Below, one piece after another: positions 21,361 through 33,239 of a DNA stretch of 64,000 bases. Position 1 is the stretch's first letter, and the number at the start of each line of letters is the position of its first letter. Position numbers and translations under genes: made by a program. The notes beneath the pieces are model-generated. The model ran no database searches. It was not told the DNA's origin and saw only the letters and a program-made list of their open reading frames with translations. The DNA is from Riptortus pedestris (taxonomy: Eukaryota; Arthropoda; Insecta; Hemiptera; Alydidae), in contig CM032228.1 of NCBI GenBank assembly GCA_019009955.1, forward strand, positions 9,185,001-9,249,000. The letters are read 5' to 3'.

Positions 21361-21578
21361 GGGCCCAGGCTAGCTATGTGAGTCAAAGCATTGGCCTTAA
21401 TCACACATGGTAAACCTAGAGTGGTGAATTTGATTCCCACCTGGGCAATAAGAACTTATTTAACGATGAACTCATTAAATAAAATCCTTAGTTCCGCCCA
21501 GACTAGAAAAGGGTGGATAACCTGTCCCAATTAATCTTAGAAGCAAAAAGTGGATGTTAATAAATAATAATAATTGAT
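21361..21578 (+). repeat. tRNA-derived SINE
   Basis: The head resembles a tRNA: a 7-bp acceptor-like pairing GCCCAGG (21363-21369) with CCTGGGC near 21441-21447, and a B-box-like TTTGATTCCCACC. The body runs to an (AAT)n-type tail. Other copies: 50783-50993 (reverse, near complete), 35493-35588 (reverse, head only) and 4225-4332 (reverse, body only). Transcription would be by Pol III, with mobilisation by a partner LINE. The body is not a functional tRNA. Confidence 0.7.
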
Positions 21579-22383
21579 GGCAAAAGCCCTTCCGAAAAAC
21601 AGAAGTATTTATTTGTATATTGTAAGGTTTTGTTATTTACATATTTATTTACTTATTAATCTAATTATTAAACTTATATCAACAGAATTCTTTGTACAAG
21701 GAAGTAAAAAAGACACTACATAAATTACCTTATTGTTACAAGGAAAAATTTGTCAATTAATTTCTGTAATGCTCTCTATTTTTGATGTAGAAGACATCAC
21801 AGGGCTTGAAAAAGATCAGAAAAAAACTTCTAAAGAAATTAAAATTTCAGACTATCTTTCAAGAAAATAAAACATAGATTTTTGAAGTTTGATTAACTAT
21901 TTTAATAATATTTGTTGTATATGTTCTATGTTATTAATGAGGGAACATTTTCCCCCTGTTCACTATTATGTATGTTTAGCTAATTAAAACCCCATTGGCT
22001 TTAATTCGTTCATATTAGTGGGTGCAAACTTTGTTTTCAAAAGGCTTCGCTTTAAATTGTTGCTGTTTATTTTTTTCTTAGCTTTAATCGAAGCTTATGG
22101 TAGCGACATGTGTCAAAGCATATGTGGGTCCCACTCCCTTGTGGCCAATAGAAAATAATTGACAATGAAATCAATAATCAATTTCCATTGTCTCACCCTG
22201 GCTAAATCTATAAAAATAGATCAAGTCCTTATATATGTAATTCAAAAAGTTTTGATGTCGTTCAAAGCTGACTTATGAAAGATTAACCTAACCTAAAGTG
22301 TGTCATTAAATAATACATATCAATTTTGACATAACATTTTGTCCATAAATTGGGGACTAGTAAAAGTAATTTATTCCTTAAAT

Positions 22384-23238
22384 ATCTGGAATATGCTGGA
22401 TGGTAGAGGAACCAATTGATAAGGATCAATAAAAAGGCCTTGTCCTCTATTATTGTTTTTAATATTATGCAGAGTGCACTTTCAGAGAAACGCTCCATCG
22501 TCAGTGCCTGCTGACATACAAAAACCTTAAGTTTATCTAACAATCATAGCATGGCCAACTGTGTAAAAAACAGTCACAAAACAAAAACATAAAATAAAGA
22601 ATAAAAACATTAAAAGCAAAATAAATCCAGGATAAAAACAATAGAAAATTTAATAAATAGTCAACTGCTAAAATTAAAAAAAAAAAAGTTAAAAACGATG
22701 AGCGTATGAAAAAGGTAAAAACTAATAAAATTAAAAAAACAAAACAAATTACAGATAGAAAAACTATCATGTATCACAGTGCGAGAAAAAACCTGAAATG
22801 TACACCAGAGGAACTAAAAAATAAATTAACCACCATATACTAATAATAGAGAAGGGATGCAGGAGGTACCTGAGTTGGACAACAACCACCATGTAAAATG
22901 TCTGCAATCTGTAATTTGTTTTGTTTTTTTTTTTTTTAAATTTTATTTATAGTTTATAGTTTTTATCTTATCGTCTTTAACTTTTTTTAAAAATTTTATC
23001 AGTTTACTATTTATTAAATTTTCTATTGTTTTTATCCTGGATTTATTTTGCTTTTAATGTCTTTATTCTTTGTTTTTGTTTTGTGACTGTTTTTTACACA
23101 GTTGGCAATGCTATGATTGTTAGATAGACTTAAGGTTTTTGTTTGTCAGCAGGCACTGATGATGGAGTGCTCACTCTGAAAGTGCACTTTGCATAAAATT
23201 AAAAACAATAGTAGAGGACAAGGCCTTTTTATTGGTCC
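22384..23238. repeat. Long inverted repeat (arms ~280 bp) flanked by 13-bp direct repeats
   Basis: Left arm about 22417-22700 and right arm about 22970-23246 are inverse copies: AGGCCTTGTCCTCTA / its complement, then CACTTTCAGAG, GCCTGCTGACA and AACAATCATAGCATGG are matched in order. The ~270-bp centre is unique. The 13-mer TTATTCCTTAAAT occurs at 22371-22383 and 23239-23251, consistent with a target duplication. Reverse-strand frames here are hydrophobic translations of A-rich DNA and are not genes. Confidence 0.65.
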
Positions 23239-23251
23239 TTATTCCTTAAAT

Positions 23252-24034
23252 CACAAATAACTAACATTAACATTTTTTTTATTTTGATAAAATCGACCTT
23301 GACATGATTGTCTCTTTTATGAGCACCTCCTCAATTATTCTTCCTTGTAGTACTCCTCGTTCAATGATGTGGTCGTGGTAGTATTTGAATTACTAATTTA
23401 TCTTTTTAAATTAATGTATTTATTTACCAAATTATAATTCCAAATAAAGTTAATTTAGTCTTACAATAGAATGTAAAAACAAATCATTAAATAAATATAC
23501 TTATACTTTTATTCATTCAAGTATTACAAGTTTTCCTATGTCTATTGTATGATTTGTATTTCTTAGAAATAGATTAATTCAATTTTTATAATTAGTTATA
23601 GTGCTTATTTCGTGAGGTAAAGAAAAAGAAATAGCTAACATATCTCTCTCTCTCAACTCTTAGTCACTATTTGTACTCCAGTTGTAAATTTCAATATGAG
23701 TATTAGTGTTAAGTGCCCTGACATCCCAGCTATGCAGCTGATTTGAAAAATACCAGGGCCCTATGGAGTAAAGACAATTTCCTTATAAGCTATAAAATAT
23801 TTTATCTATGTCTAAGCTGTTTTGACTACATTAGTGATTGGTCTCTACCAATAAAAAATTAACTACTACTGAATATAAAAACTGAAATTATAAAAATATA
23901 AATAACTTTAGTTTTTATCACACTTTTAAAATTTATAAAATTATTATGTACACTCAGTCACAATATGTTTCACTAAGTCAATAGTATGTTTATAAATTAA
24001 TAGTTTGTAATCTCTTAATCTAAGTTTATAATTT
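23252..24034 (-). other. 3' UTR/downstream flank of the SH3 gene
   Basis: AT-rich, no coding frame. A reverse-strand AATAAA (TTTATT at 23508-23513) lies ~520 bases after the stop codon and is a candidate poly(A) signal. Confidence 0.35.
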
Positions 24035-24287
24035 TCATAAGAATCCATGTCCCGCAACGACTGCTGGTATGAATCCTTCCTTTCCATCTCTTGTCCGCAC
24101 CCAGAACCAATCCCTGAGATGGGAGCTGACAAGACTGACTACTTCGCCCTTGCTAACGCTCAGAGTGTTTCTTCCCTTTCCATTGTAATCTGCTGCTACA
24201 ACGAGGAGAACCTGCCTCCGTGCTTTTTCCTGAGCTGCTAAATATAGAGAGTCAACATTTTCTTCACCGCAAACCTTCCTCCTGTAC
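24035..24287 (-). CDS. SH3 gene last coding exon: C-terminal SH3 domain
   Basis: Acceptor TTTTCAG (reverse) precedes 24287; stop TGA at 24037-24035. The 83 residues include an SH3 core with the ADY, LSVSKGE, DWFWV and GFIP signature positions (ALYDY, specificity Trp and the GxxP-type turn). The opposite-strand frame at 24047-24241 is its shadow. Confidence 0.88.
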
Positions 24288-27200
24288 CTGAAAATTACAA
24301 AAAGAAAATGTTTTATCAGAAATGTCTTCTAATAATGTGAAAGTATAAAAAAAGAAGAACATAGGGAACCTAGAATATAACAAAATATAAAGTCTGTCAT
24401 GCAGTGGCAATGTAAACTAAGCAGATTTCACTCGAGCTGGTATGACACGCTAGTGATCTCATCTAACCATATATTCTGTCTGATAACCAGAAAGTACGAA
24501 TTATTCGCTTAATACTTGAGTTACAAAAAAACGAATAGAACAACAATTGTAGAGCATCGATTATTTTTGGGAGAACTTTTTTAATGACATATTAATGTAG
24601 TAGTAAAAATGTTTTAGCTTAAAATCCCGAGGAAGTCCAGGACCTTCAACACTGCTTTTGGTGGAAGGTCATGTAGTCATATCATGTTAACTTCTTTTCA
24701 GTAATAAAAATGTAATATTTTCTTTTTATTTAAGCAGAAATATATGATGCCCTTCACTCCTAACACTGCAAAAGTTAATTATTTTCTTATTCAAGTAGCT
24801 TCAATAATTTTTTTATGATGATTAGGTATCAGGAGGAATGTATAGAATAAATGAGTAGAAATTGTATTATCTTTTGAAGATGACTTCTGTAGTCAGTTAA
24901 CGTTTTATGAACTGTATAAGGAAAATGACACAATCCAATTTAATGGATTGTCATTTTTATTCACTACTAATCTCAAAGTATAAATTGAGTTTAGATTGCC
25001 TCCATTTTCTCTCCACTGCCAAGATATCCCTTAATCAAAGTCATTCAGTCATAGAATGTATATACCTAATACAATTTTGAAGAGTATTTCTTAAAAATGA
25101 AAGAATAACTCACACATAACAACCTTATACAACAAGACCAAGGGAAATGTCCAATTGAGAAAATAAGAAAACGATGAGAGCTGCAACTTGTTTCATGCCA
25201 CAGGCTGTATTCTGGGCGGGGTCTGGATCCTGAACCCTCAGATGGTTATATACTAGAGAGAATGGTTAAAATATATACTAGGAAATGCTCATAGGGAACA
25301 ACCTGATGAACAGAAAGAAAAGAATTGTGTTAATTCATGAAATGGGTTTTAATAAAGAATTGGAAGTCGTATTGTTAAGTAAGTTTTAAGGAAGTATTAT
25401 ATGAATAGAAATAGACAAGGAAGATGTTAGCCATTGAGATTGCAAGAACTGCGAACCATCTATGAAATTAGACTAGGAAACACGCTGTATATTCTAATTA
25501 CAGATAGGTGAATAGTCTCGAAGAACGCTAAGTGTCCTCTAGATGAAATATATTCTTTATTTAGAACAATTATTATATAAATTTTAGTGTTATCAGATTT
25601 TTAAAGCGACATTGTAACCTAATGGAAGAAATCATGAAAAACCCAACATTTTTAAAAAAATGTCGCAGTGAAGTTGATAGGCTGCGATTTGAATGAATCC
25701 ATGGGGACACCACTCATTGAAGACCTTAACTTGACAGGGTGGCTTCAGAATGGGCTGTTGTGGTTGTATCCATAACCATACTGGTTACTGAGCAAGGGGA
25801 CTCTTCTATGGTTTCAAGGTTAAGATCTATGGTATTTCTAGAATGGCTAGAAGTGCATATGTTTCTGCCTCTACCGGTTTAAAACCATCCCTCTCGGTTC
25901 TTAACCCTTCGTCGGGCGCAGCTAGCCTGAGAGGCCAGGAAAACCTATTTTTTGATGCCCCGCCTCATCCTGCCTCCCCTGTGAGCCGCCATTCCCAGTA
26001 GTTTCCTGATTCGTGTTCATGCTTAGAATCTCCTACTATAGTCTATTGCCATCCTTCATCCAGCCCGTCTGGTCCCTAGCTGGCTTGTGAGGCCGACTGC
26101 GCCCAATTGCTCCTTAATTTCAAAGATGAGTTTTTTTCATGATATATCTATTGCAATCGTTTCTTTTACTAAGATTAATGCTATTCTGTAAAGAAGTTCT
26201 TCGATATCTTGAAAAATAAGTGCTAGTCTAACTCTGGCCTCTCAGGCCGAATGCGCCTTATCAATTTTACTTGTTTTAGTTTAAGCTTCATTCTATTTTA
26301 ATAAAGTTATTATTTTACGTACTAAATAGCATATTTGCTTTCCTTAGATCCTAGCAAATTCTGTCCTACCAGCGTTTTAAATTAAAATTAATTAGATGGG
26401 GAGTGGGGGGCTAAAATATGTAGGCGGCCTCTCAGGCCGTGTGCGCCCGATTTTGTTTCGTCCAGAGGTGCGCCCGACGGAGGGTTAACCAAGGGAATGA
26501 AGAATGTGGTCTCAGTAACTTTTAAATTATAACTCAGTATTACTATTGTTCTTCAGATTTACCAAATATATAAACGATCTACGAGTGTAAAACATGTAAT
26601 CTGATAAATTACTGACTTTTTTATTTTTTTTTACTTTTCCTACCACACCCACTAATGCCAAAATATTTTTTTCCGGTGAATAAAACTCCATGTGCTGCTT
26701 GAACTATTATCACCTGTGGTGTTTAAACTCTCGTAGGAAGTAGAAGTCCCAAAGAAAAAGGAAATTACAGAGTGATGCCCTCACTCTGAAGAAAGTAGGC
26801 ACACACAGGGCAAAAATGAGCTTAGAAATGGGGTATGAAACCCAACTAGCAGCCTGAATTTGAGGACCTAGCACAATGTTTAAATAGATATGGAAGATTA
26901 TTAAGGGATTCTGGCAAATCTTCTTGGTTTCAGGGGAAAACAATGTATAGAAATATCATGATGAATCATTCTTAAAATATGGTTCAGATATACTCGGATT
27001 GTTATTAGAACTACCACCCTGATTTTGCTCTGCCTGTATAATGACGTGAACCAAAAGACCTTAGTCTTATAATGTGCAAGTTCTGGGTGGGTGGCTAGTT
27101 TTACCTTATTATTGACTGAAATAATCCATTTATTCATATGATAGTGAACTGAAGGTCATTTTTAAAATTAGGACACTGTTTCCTATCTAGTACCATTTCA

Positions 27201-28734
27201 CCTTGACTAATTAGTAATAAAATAAACTTCCCTTTTGAACTTTATTAAACTTACAAGGGGAGTGCACGGCCTCCCCCCCACCGATTTGAACGAAAATTTT
27301 TTAGTGTTTAGTACCTATTGAAAAACCAATCCTGTTAAAGCGAGAGAAATCTCAAGATCGAAACTCGCCAGGAGCGACTATTTGTTTCTGGATTTTTTTT
27401 TTTTTCATTTTTCGCTTCTGGGTCGTTTATTTAATATTAATTAATAAATAAAAAGTTGTTTTAAATTATGAATTAATATATGAAATACACTAAAAATTAA
27501 AAAAGAAACTTTTTATTTATTTATTAATATTAAATAAACGACCTATAAGCAAAAAATGAAAAAAAAAAAGAAAAAAAATAGGCGTTCCCGGTGAGTTTCG
27601 ATCTCGAGATTTCCGGCTACAAAAAGAAAACGCTATCCATGGAGGACTACTTGGAGTAGATGTCTTGGGAACAACTCAAGACGTTTAGGGAAACTTAGAC
27701 AATTTTTTTTAGACGAATGCTTGAGAAGTGCGTTCTCTGGCTTTAACAGAATTCGTTTTTCATCAGATACCAAACACTAAAAATTTTCATTCGAATAGGT
27801 GCGGGGAAGGCCGTGCACTCCCCCTGTTAGTATGAGATACATTTCTTGCATGTGGCCCTTACAAATATTTCTATTCTGAAGTCCAAATAATTGCAAGATT
27901 CAATGTTAGGAGAATCATATTGGGGATATTTAATAAAAGTTACATTATATTAATACTACCTGTGCCCAGCTCTGCTTCCACACTCCGACCTAGTGCCCAG
28001 CCTGTCTTCGAGCCTGTTGCCTGTAGGCTTTGGGAATATGTCGGACTGTGATTCCCAAGGAGCGGATGACTCAGGTGGTAGAATGCCCAGCGGCAAGCAG
28101 GAAGCGTACCTTACATACCCTTCTTCACCATGGGGAGTCTGGACGTAGAGCCAGCCCTGGTTCTTGAACACAGCATTCACCACCATCCCTAGTGGCAAGG
28201 AGATTTCTTCCTGGTATCCTCCTGCTTGTGTCTGGTATAGAAGACAAGGGGCTGACAGAACAACGGGAATGTTCCCTGGTGTTTCAATCGAAGCCTAAAA
28301 CATAAAACCAAACCTGCTTAGTTTACGCAGCCGCTGCGTGACGGACTTTCTATTATTCAAGAACATACCTAAAAGTCCAGATCTGGTATTTGTTTTTGGA
28401 AGTGAGTTGCTAATCTTTAGAAGGAACGTATTAGAGACTAAGGAAAGGACTCGATCTTCTTTTATAAGATAGAAGAAAAAGTTATAAGAACTTATTCTTA
28501 TTACATTTATTATTCCAAGTTGAAAACAGGTCTGATATTTATATTTAATTGTGAGTTAGTACCTTTGACAAGAATGCATCTAGATCAGTTATTTGATATC
28601 CAAATCGCTGATGCCTTGGAGTTCTGCATCTCCTGTGACCCTTCCTGCATCGCCTCCCATCTCCTTGCCAGCTATCATCCCGTCCTGATGTCCTGGGGAT
28701 CGTCGGCTCAGCTTTGCTTGGGCTATCAACCTTC
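24035..28734 (-). CDS. SH3-domain protein gene, three C-terminal exons
   Basis: Reverse-strand join: 28734-28563, 28294-27960, 24287-24035; GT-AG introns with consistent phase. In order, the ~253 residues carry an Arg/Cys-rich basic stretch (GRRCRKGHRRCRTPRHQR), a conserved-looking FGYQITDLDAFLSK, an SH3 domain (PCLLYQTQAGGYQEEISLPL.. WLYVQTPHGEEGYV), and a C-terminal SH3 domain (VVAADYNGKGRNTLSVSKGE.. DWFWVRTRDGKEGFIP) ending AGHGFL-stop. SH3 domains bind proline-rich ligands, so an adaptor role in the cytoplasm is inferred. It resembles multi-SH3 insect adaptors, but I cannot name an ortholog. Upstream exons must lie to the right and were not found. The gene is convergent with the M1-like gene. 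Confidence 0.85.
24390..24440 (-). mobile_element. HINE-like 3'-end fragment
   Basis: AGTCTGTCATGCAGTGGC then TAAACTAAGCAGATTTC, a decayed version of the family stem-loop end. It lies in the last SH3-gene intron. Confidence 0.5.
25905..26484. mobile_element. piggyBac-like MITE in SH3-gene intron
   Basis: 580 bp flanked by TTAA on both sides (25901-25904, 26485-26488). Terminal inverted repeats are CCCTTCGTCGGGCGCA and CCCTCCGTCGGGCGCA (one mismatch in 16). A GGCCTCTCAGGCCG..TGCGCC word recurs inside near 25925, 26086, 26237 and 26426. TTAA duplication with CCC-starting ends is the piggyBac hallmark. No transposase. Confidence 0.8.
27254..27826. mobile_element. Harbinger-like palindromic MITE in SH3-gene intron
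   Basis: 573 bp with ends CAAGGGGAGTGCACGGCCT and, inverted, CAGGGGGAGTGCACGGCCTT; the terminal repeats extend ~55 bp (to TTTTTAGTGTTT). TTA occurs on both sides (27251-27253, 27827-27829), fitting PIF/Harbinger 3-bp duplications. A second inner inverted repeat (GTCGTTTATTTAATATTAA and its complement, about 27422-27546) lies in the left half. No transposase. Confidence 0.65.
27960..28294 (-). CDS. SH3 gene exon: first SH3 domain in window
   Basis: Reverse acceptor TGTTTTAG precedes 28294 and donor GTAGTA follows 27960. It encodes ASIETPGNIPVVLSAPCLLY, then the SH3 body GGYQEEISLPLGMVVNAVF and WLYVQTPHGEEGYVRY, then a Pro/Ser-rich linker with charged residues. Starts in phase 0; ends two bases into an Arg codon completed by the next exon. 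Confidence 0.88.
28312..28350 (+). mobile_element. HINE-like 3'-end fragment in short intron
   Basis: TGCTTAGTTTACGCAG.. with the stem-loop and GACGGACTTT, inside the 268-bp SH3-gene intron 28295-28562. Confidence 0.7.
28563..28734 (-). CDS. SH3 gene exon: basic region
   Basis: Reverse acceptor GCTTTGCCAG precedes 28734; donor GTACTA follows 28563. It encodes KVDSPSKAEPTIPRTSGRDD, the Arg/Cys-rich run, and FGYQITDLDAFLSK. The frame joins the next exon in phase 0 to give ..AFLSK-ASIETPG. GC content is well above the intron background. The start rests on one acceptor and is less certain than the donor. Confidence 0.72.
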
Positions 28735-30956
28735 CTGGCAAAGCAGTTAAATGCTCTTAGGTGTCTATCTAGGAGTGTTTCGTATCATTGGGCTAGTGAT
28801 GTGTGGTTTTATACATTAATATTGAAATAATATTGTTTATTACAGCCTATTATAGTGGATAGAAGGGATAAACATCGAATCATGATTTGTGTGGAATGTA
28901 TTTCTATCTGAGTAGCTTTACAACCTAATAAAGCCACAAGTGACAAACAGGACTTATAATGAAAATGTAGATCCTGTTTATCACCTGTGGATTTATAATG
29001 AAAAGAATTCGCTAATAATAATGAAAAGATAATAAAATGATTATAGGAATTTAACTGATTCGTCGCTAAATCACCCCAGTCGGGAAATGAGATTATTGTA
29101 AGAATAAAATAATGAAAAGATATGGCATAAGTATATGATTAAGCCAGCATTGTATGTAGCTTTTTTACATCAGGGTTTGAATTATTTTTATTCAATAAGT
29201 TTAGAGATTGTCGAACTCCCCTATCCCATTCAGTAAGCTAATTTTCTAAACTATGTGCTATTTCTGCCATCTTAAAGATTCATCTTATAGTAATTTAGCA
29301 ACCGTATTTTCCCCTCAAAAATGATGTGTCTATGTTTCGCACACATTCAGAAAACATGTATTTATACATTTGTTTATGAATCTTCTTTGTGCCTATAGTG
29401 TTACAATAGATTTACAATGTACTGAACAATAATATTTTAAAGAAAAAACAACGTACAGAGAGAAAATCTTTGAAATTTAATTATCATATTAGCTGCTGTA
29501 AATACAAGTGTATATCTTACTCATTTACTTAATGTATTTATACCGAATACTCGATTCTACAAACAGAAGAGACTTTCGGGCGAGGCAAGGGTCTAATTTC
29601 TAGCAGTACTATCCTTTGAAAGCGAAAGTTCCTCAGAGAATTATACTGTCGTTTTCTATAAACCTAGTAATCTTAGCCATTCCAGTATAACCACAGCAAC
29701 ATTGCCAATGGTACAGCGATCCTTTCTTCGCATTCCAGTCCTAAAACAGTATCCTCAAACCTACAGTTTCATACGAATCTAATTGATGAATGACGTACAA
29801 AAAAATGGCGAATAAACATTAATGGCAATAAATGTCAACAAATCACCTTCACACCCATATTCCAACCCTGTCTTCCTCTTACATTAGGCAATACCCTTAT
29901 AGTAATCCTGACGTTGGTATCTATTGTTTGACAATGACTTCAGAACTTCCATAAAAGACTGTTTTCAATAAACTTTTTTTAGGTTTGACTGTTCTATTCT
30001 TTCTTAATTACTTCAGTCGTTATCCTAGATTTCGAAAAGCAAGTTTTCAAGTGTGCAATGCAATCAAAGTATATATAAAATTCCCAGACCTCGTAAAATG
30101 CTTGGTAACATTGTTTCATAGAAATCATTCTCAGTTGTATGAATATTCTAAGATCGGCTAACAATCACCATTTTCTCGGTGTTATGGTATACTTAAAAGA
30201 TCGATTAACTGCAACGCTTACACAGTAATTTAGAAAAAGAAATATCTAAGCTTATCCATTCGTTGATAGGATATGGTTAAGAAACAAACAGAAGTTGTTG
30301 GTTATCCCAAATCTAAACTAATAGTTGTTCAGATTTTGCTACGTAGACTCAAAAAGCTCTCGTGGTAGCCTGAACCGCAGAATTATTCAAATCTGAAGGG
30401 ATTCGGATCATTTTGTCTAATATAGGCTTGTATATTGCTCGTATTGTCCCTTGTAGAAATTCCAACATATTAACTATCATAGTAATGTATGAAACAAATT
30501 TAGTGAGTACTACAGATATATAATATTAAGTTATTTAAAATAATGTGTTTTCAATTTAATAATATTTGAAGGCCATACATCAAAATATTCTTATTACTAT
30601 TGATTGCTATTAAACCTTTGCTTACCTCTGTTTTGCCTGGTCAGTCTTGAGAACCCAAGTAAAGGAGACCTTGGGTTTCGCAAGCGAGGAAGGACGAATA
30701 CCCATCACCCAACTCAACCCATTCCTCATAGATGGAATGTCTTCTCTGAAAAAAGTATATTCACCCATTTTAAATATATTATGCATGTATATATATATAT
30801 TTACTTGTCTATAACCTCTTTAGCTGTAGCAATTTTGGTTTGATTGTTACCAAACTCGATATATAAGCGTTTAATGTAAAATTAAAGATCAAGTTCGTCA
30901 ATATCTGAGATCCGAAAGGTAAAATTCATCTATAAATGTATGTATATATATAAAAC
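28735..30956. other. AT-rich stretch, probably 5' intron of the SH3 gene
   Basis: No further SH3-gene exon was recognised on either strand and there are no clear transposon termini. The 30604-30843 frame is a chance frame. Confidence 0.4.
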
Positions 30957-31391
30957 AAAAGTCCGAACTAAGCAGATTTCCCTAGTGAAGATTAATAATA
31001 GATAAACCTACATACTGCTAACACAACACCACCGTGAATATTAAATGAATAAAGACAAACGGCAATAAGAAATCATTCCCCTGCCGGCGGGAATCGTCTC
31101 AAATGTAAACGAACAGGTCTGCCAACAGCTCACCGAAAAGAAAAACAATAACTGAAAGATATACGAATATAACATTCATTTTATTGAAAAAACTATGTAC
31201 TATACCTAGTAACTTGTAATTTATAATGAATCAGAATAATTTTTATCTCAATCAATCAATTTTTAGTAGTCCAAGGATTTGAGGCGGGGGGGGGGGGGCC
31301 ACAAGAGCATATTTGTATTTATCTCGTATAATATTTTCGAAACGAGTCCAAACATCAGTAGCTGATTTTCCTTTTGGGAAATCTGCTAAAA
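30957..31391 (-). mobile_element. HINE-like element lacking the stem-loop
   Basis: AAAAGTCCGAACTAAGCAG at the stem-loop end shows loss of the ACGCAG hairpin; the other end is TAGCTGATTTTCCTTTTGGG leading to ATCTGCTAAAA. Between them are family words such as AACCTACATACTGCTAACAC and CGTCTCAAATGTAAACG, shared with 38296-38955. Confidence 0.65.
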
Positions 31392-31965
31392 TGAAAATAT
31401 CAAGGTTAATATTTGAGTTCGAAACAAAATGTACAGAAAAACAATAGTAGTAACATCAATTTACAACAATGTGGTAATAAAAAGTTATTCGATCCGACAC
31501 ATGACAACTGATATATTTGGGATTTTTTCTGTTACCTCTTCTTTACTTCTTCTTGCCCTACCAACACAATACGTTATACTTAAGATTAAAACAAGACCAT
31601 ATATTTTAGGTTAATTAGAAACCCTTTTTTTGTGTCTCCTCATATAGAGCGGGGATTAGTGGGAACAATAACAGAAATGTGACTCCTAATCCTTCGTGTG
31701 AGGGGAATAAACTTGTCTGATGTACTATTAAGAATTAAAAAATAAATAAAGAAATTGAGAGAAGCCACAAAAAAAGTGTTTCTAATTAACCTGATTCATC
31801 ACACTCACCACCATCTGAAAATGAAAATGATATAGTTTATTAAAGATGATTTAGTTTATTGGTATTGTTTACTGAGGCCTGAGGTTTCACATTTTGGGAA
31901 ACAGAAAGAAATGCAAATATCTGAGTCAATATCAAAGTCAGGAGAAAAAGGTAATAATAACTGTA

Positions 31966-31969
<4 letters not shown>

Positions 31970-32017
<48 letters not shown>
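31970..32017. repeat. (TA)n microsatellite
   Basis: About 24 TA units without HINE termini nearby; the YIYIYI proteins here are translations of it. Confidence 0.9.
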
Positions 32018-32024
<7 letters not shown>

Positions 32025-32365
32025 TTTTTTAAACGGTTTGGAGGTTGTCTATGGATTTTTAAATATGTGGCTCAGCTACTCCAAGGTACAACATAAGCAA
32101 TGTGAATATTCAAATTTTCAAAGAAGAGGGGGAGGGGGTGGTATACTTCGATGTGACAACACATTTTCGTCATTTCATGATCAAGATGCGTTTAAACAAG
32201 AAAATATTGAGAGCATATTATATTTAGAATTCGGATTCCGGTCCTAAAATGTTATAAATTTCGAAATTTTCTCTCCAGACTTACAGGAACCAATAAACAT
32301 TATTCGTGTTTTATGAAAAAGTGAAAAATGTTTTGCATATGAATTAAGTGAATGGGTATTGCGCT

Positions 32366-32484
32366 ATTAGAAGATTTCTCTTAGGGGAAATCAACTATTC
32401 AAGTTGTACTCATGACGCGATTTTCGAAATATTTCCCTCAAATGTGTATCGGTCCTAACCAGGAGATGACGAAAATGAGGTCCG

Positions 32485-32561
<77 letters not shown>

Positions 32562-32650
32562 CTGTTAACCCTCTAGCGGTTGCAATTTTTGTTTGATCGT
32601 TACGATATTTAAACATTTTACGTAAAAAGAAAGATCAAGTTCGTTATTTA
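32366..32650 (+). mobile_element. HINE-like element, 5' half
   Basis: 5' palindrome AAGATTTCTCTTAGGGGAAATC, CATGACGCGATTTTCGAAAT, GATGACGAAAATGAGGTCCG, a TA core with a (TG) tail (32489-32561), then GAAAGATCAAGTTCGTTA; truncated afterwards. Confidence 0.7.
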
Positions 32651-33239
32651 CTGATTTACATGGAATGCCATTTCTATTTTTAGCCGTCATCGACAGGTAA
32701 CACGGATATTCATTTTAATATATCTACAAGGGTTGAGAATAGCGCAATTGATAAGAATATATGCGATATAATACTGAAGTATTAATTACTAATTTAAAAT
32801 GAAGGATGTTTTGATTATTTAAAAGTAAAATGGCTGGAAAAAACAAATTTATTTAGGTCACTGCGCCTCATTGTGTAGGTAACCATTTACTCATTTAATA
32901 CATAGTATTTTGTCCCGCCAACATATAAAATAAAAAAAATCCTAGAAAATTTAATATAAACATTCAATTTATTCTTAAAGAAACCGTACTATAAGTTTTT
33001 CACCGATGCCTGAAGGGGAAAAGATGCACTTTTCATCATGATGAAATATGAGCTTGGCTTCCAAGGAAAAAGTAGGAAGGGCACGGCAGGTAAAGATGTA
33101 CAGGTATAATCGATGTCTATAATCGAGGAGTGATGAAGTACATGATCGACTTTGATGTCCTCTATTGGTTTTTCAATCTCCCCACCGTTCCCGGAGCAGA
33201 TATTCCCCCATAAACTACACTCGGAACCAGTTCGTCTCC

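Noticed and set aside
21361..21447. Possible functional tRNA gene
   Set aside because: Acceptor and T-arm-like pairings exist, but the D and anticodon arms are poor, it continues into a repeated body, and other copies are truncated; a SINE head fits better.
22283..22770. Hydrophobic reverse-strand frames resembling a membrane protein
   Set aside because: Arises from A-rich sequence in a long inverted repeat; Phe/Leu/Ile bias is compositional and there is no family match.
24047..24241. + strand 64-codon frame
   Set aside because: Opposite-strand shadow of the SH3 exon, which has a recognisable domain, acceptor and stop.
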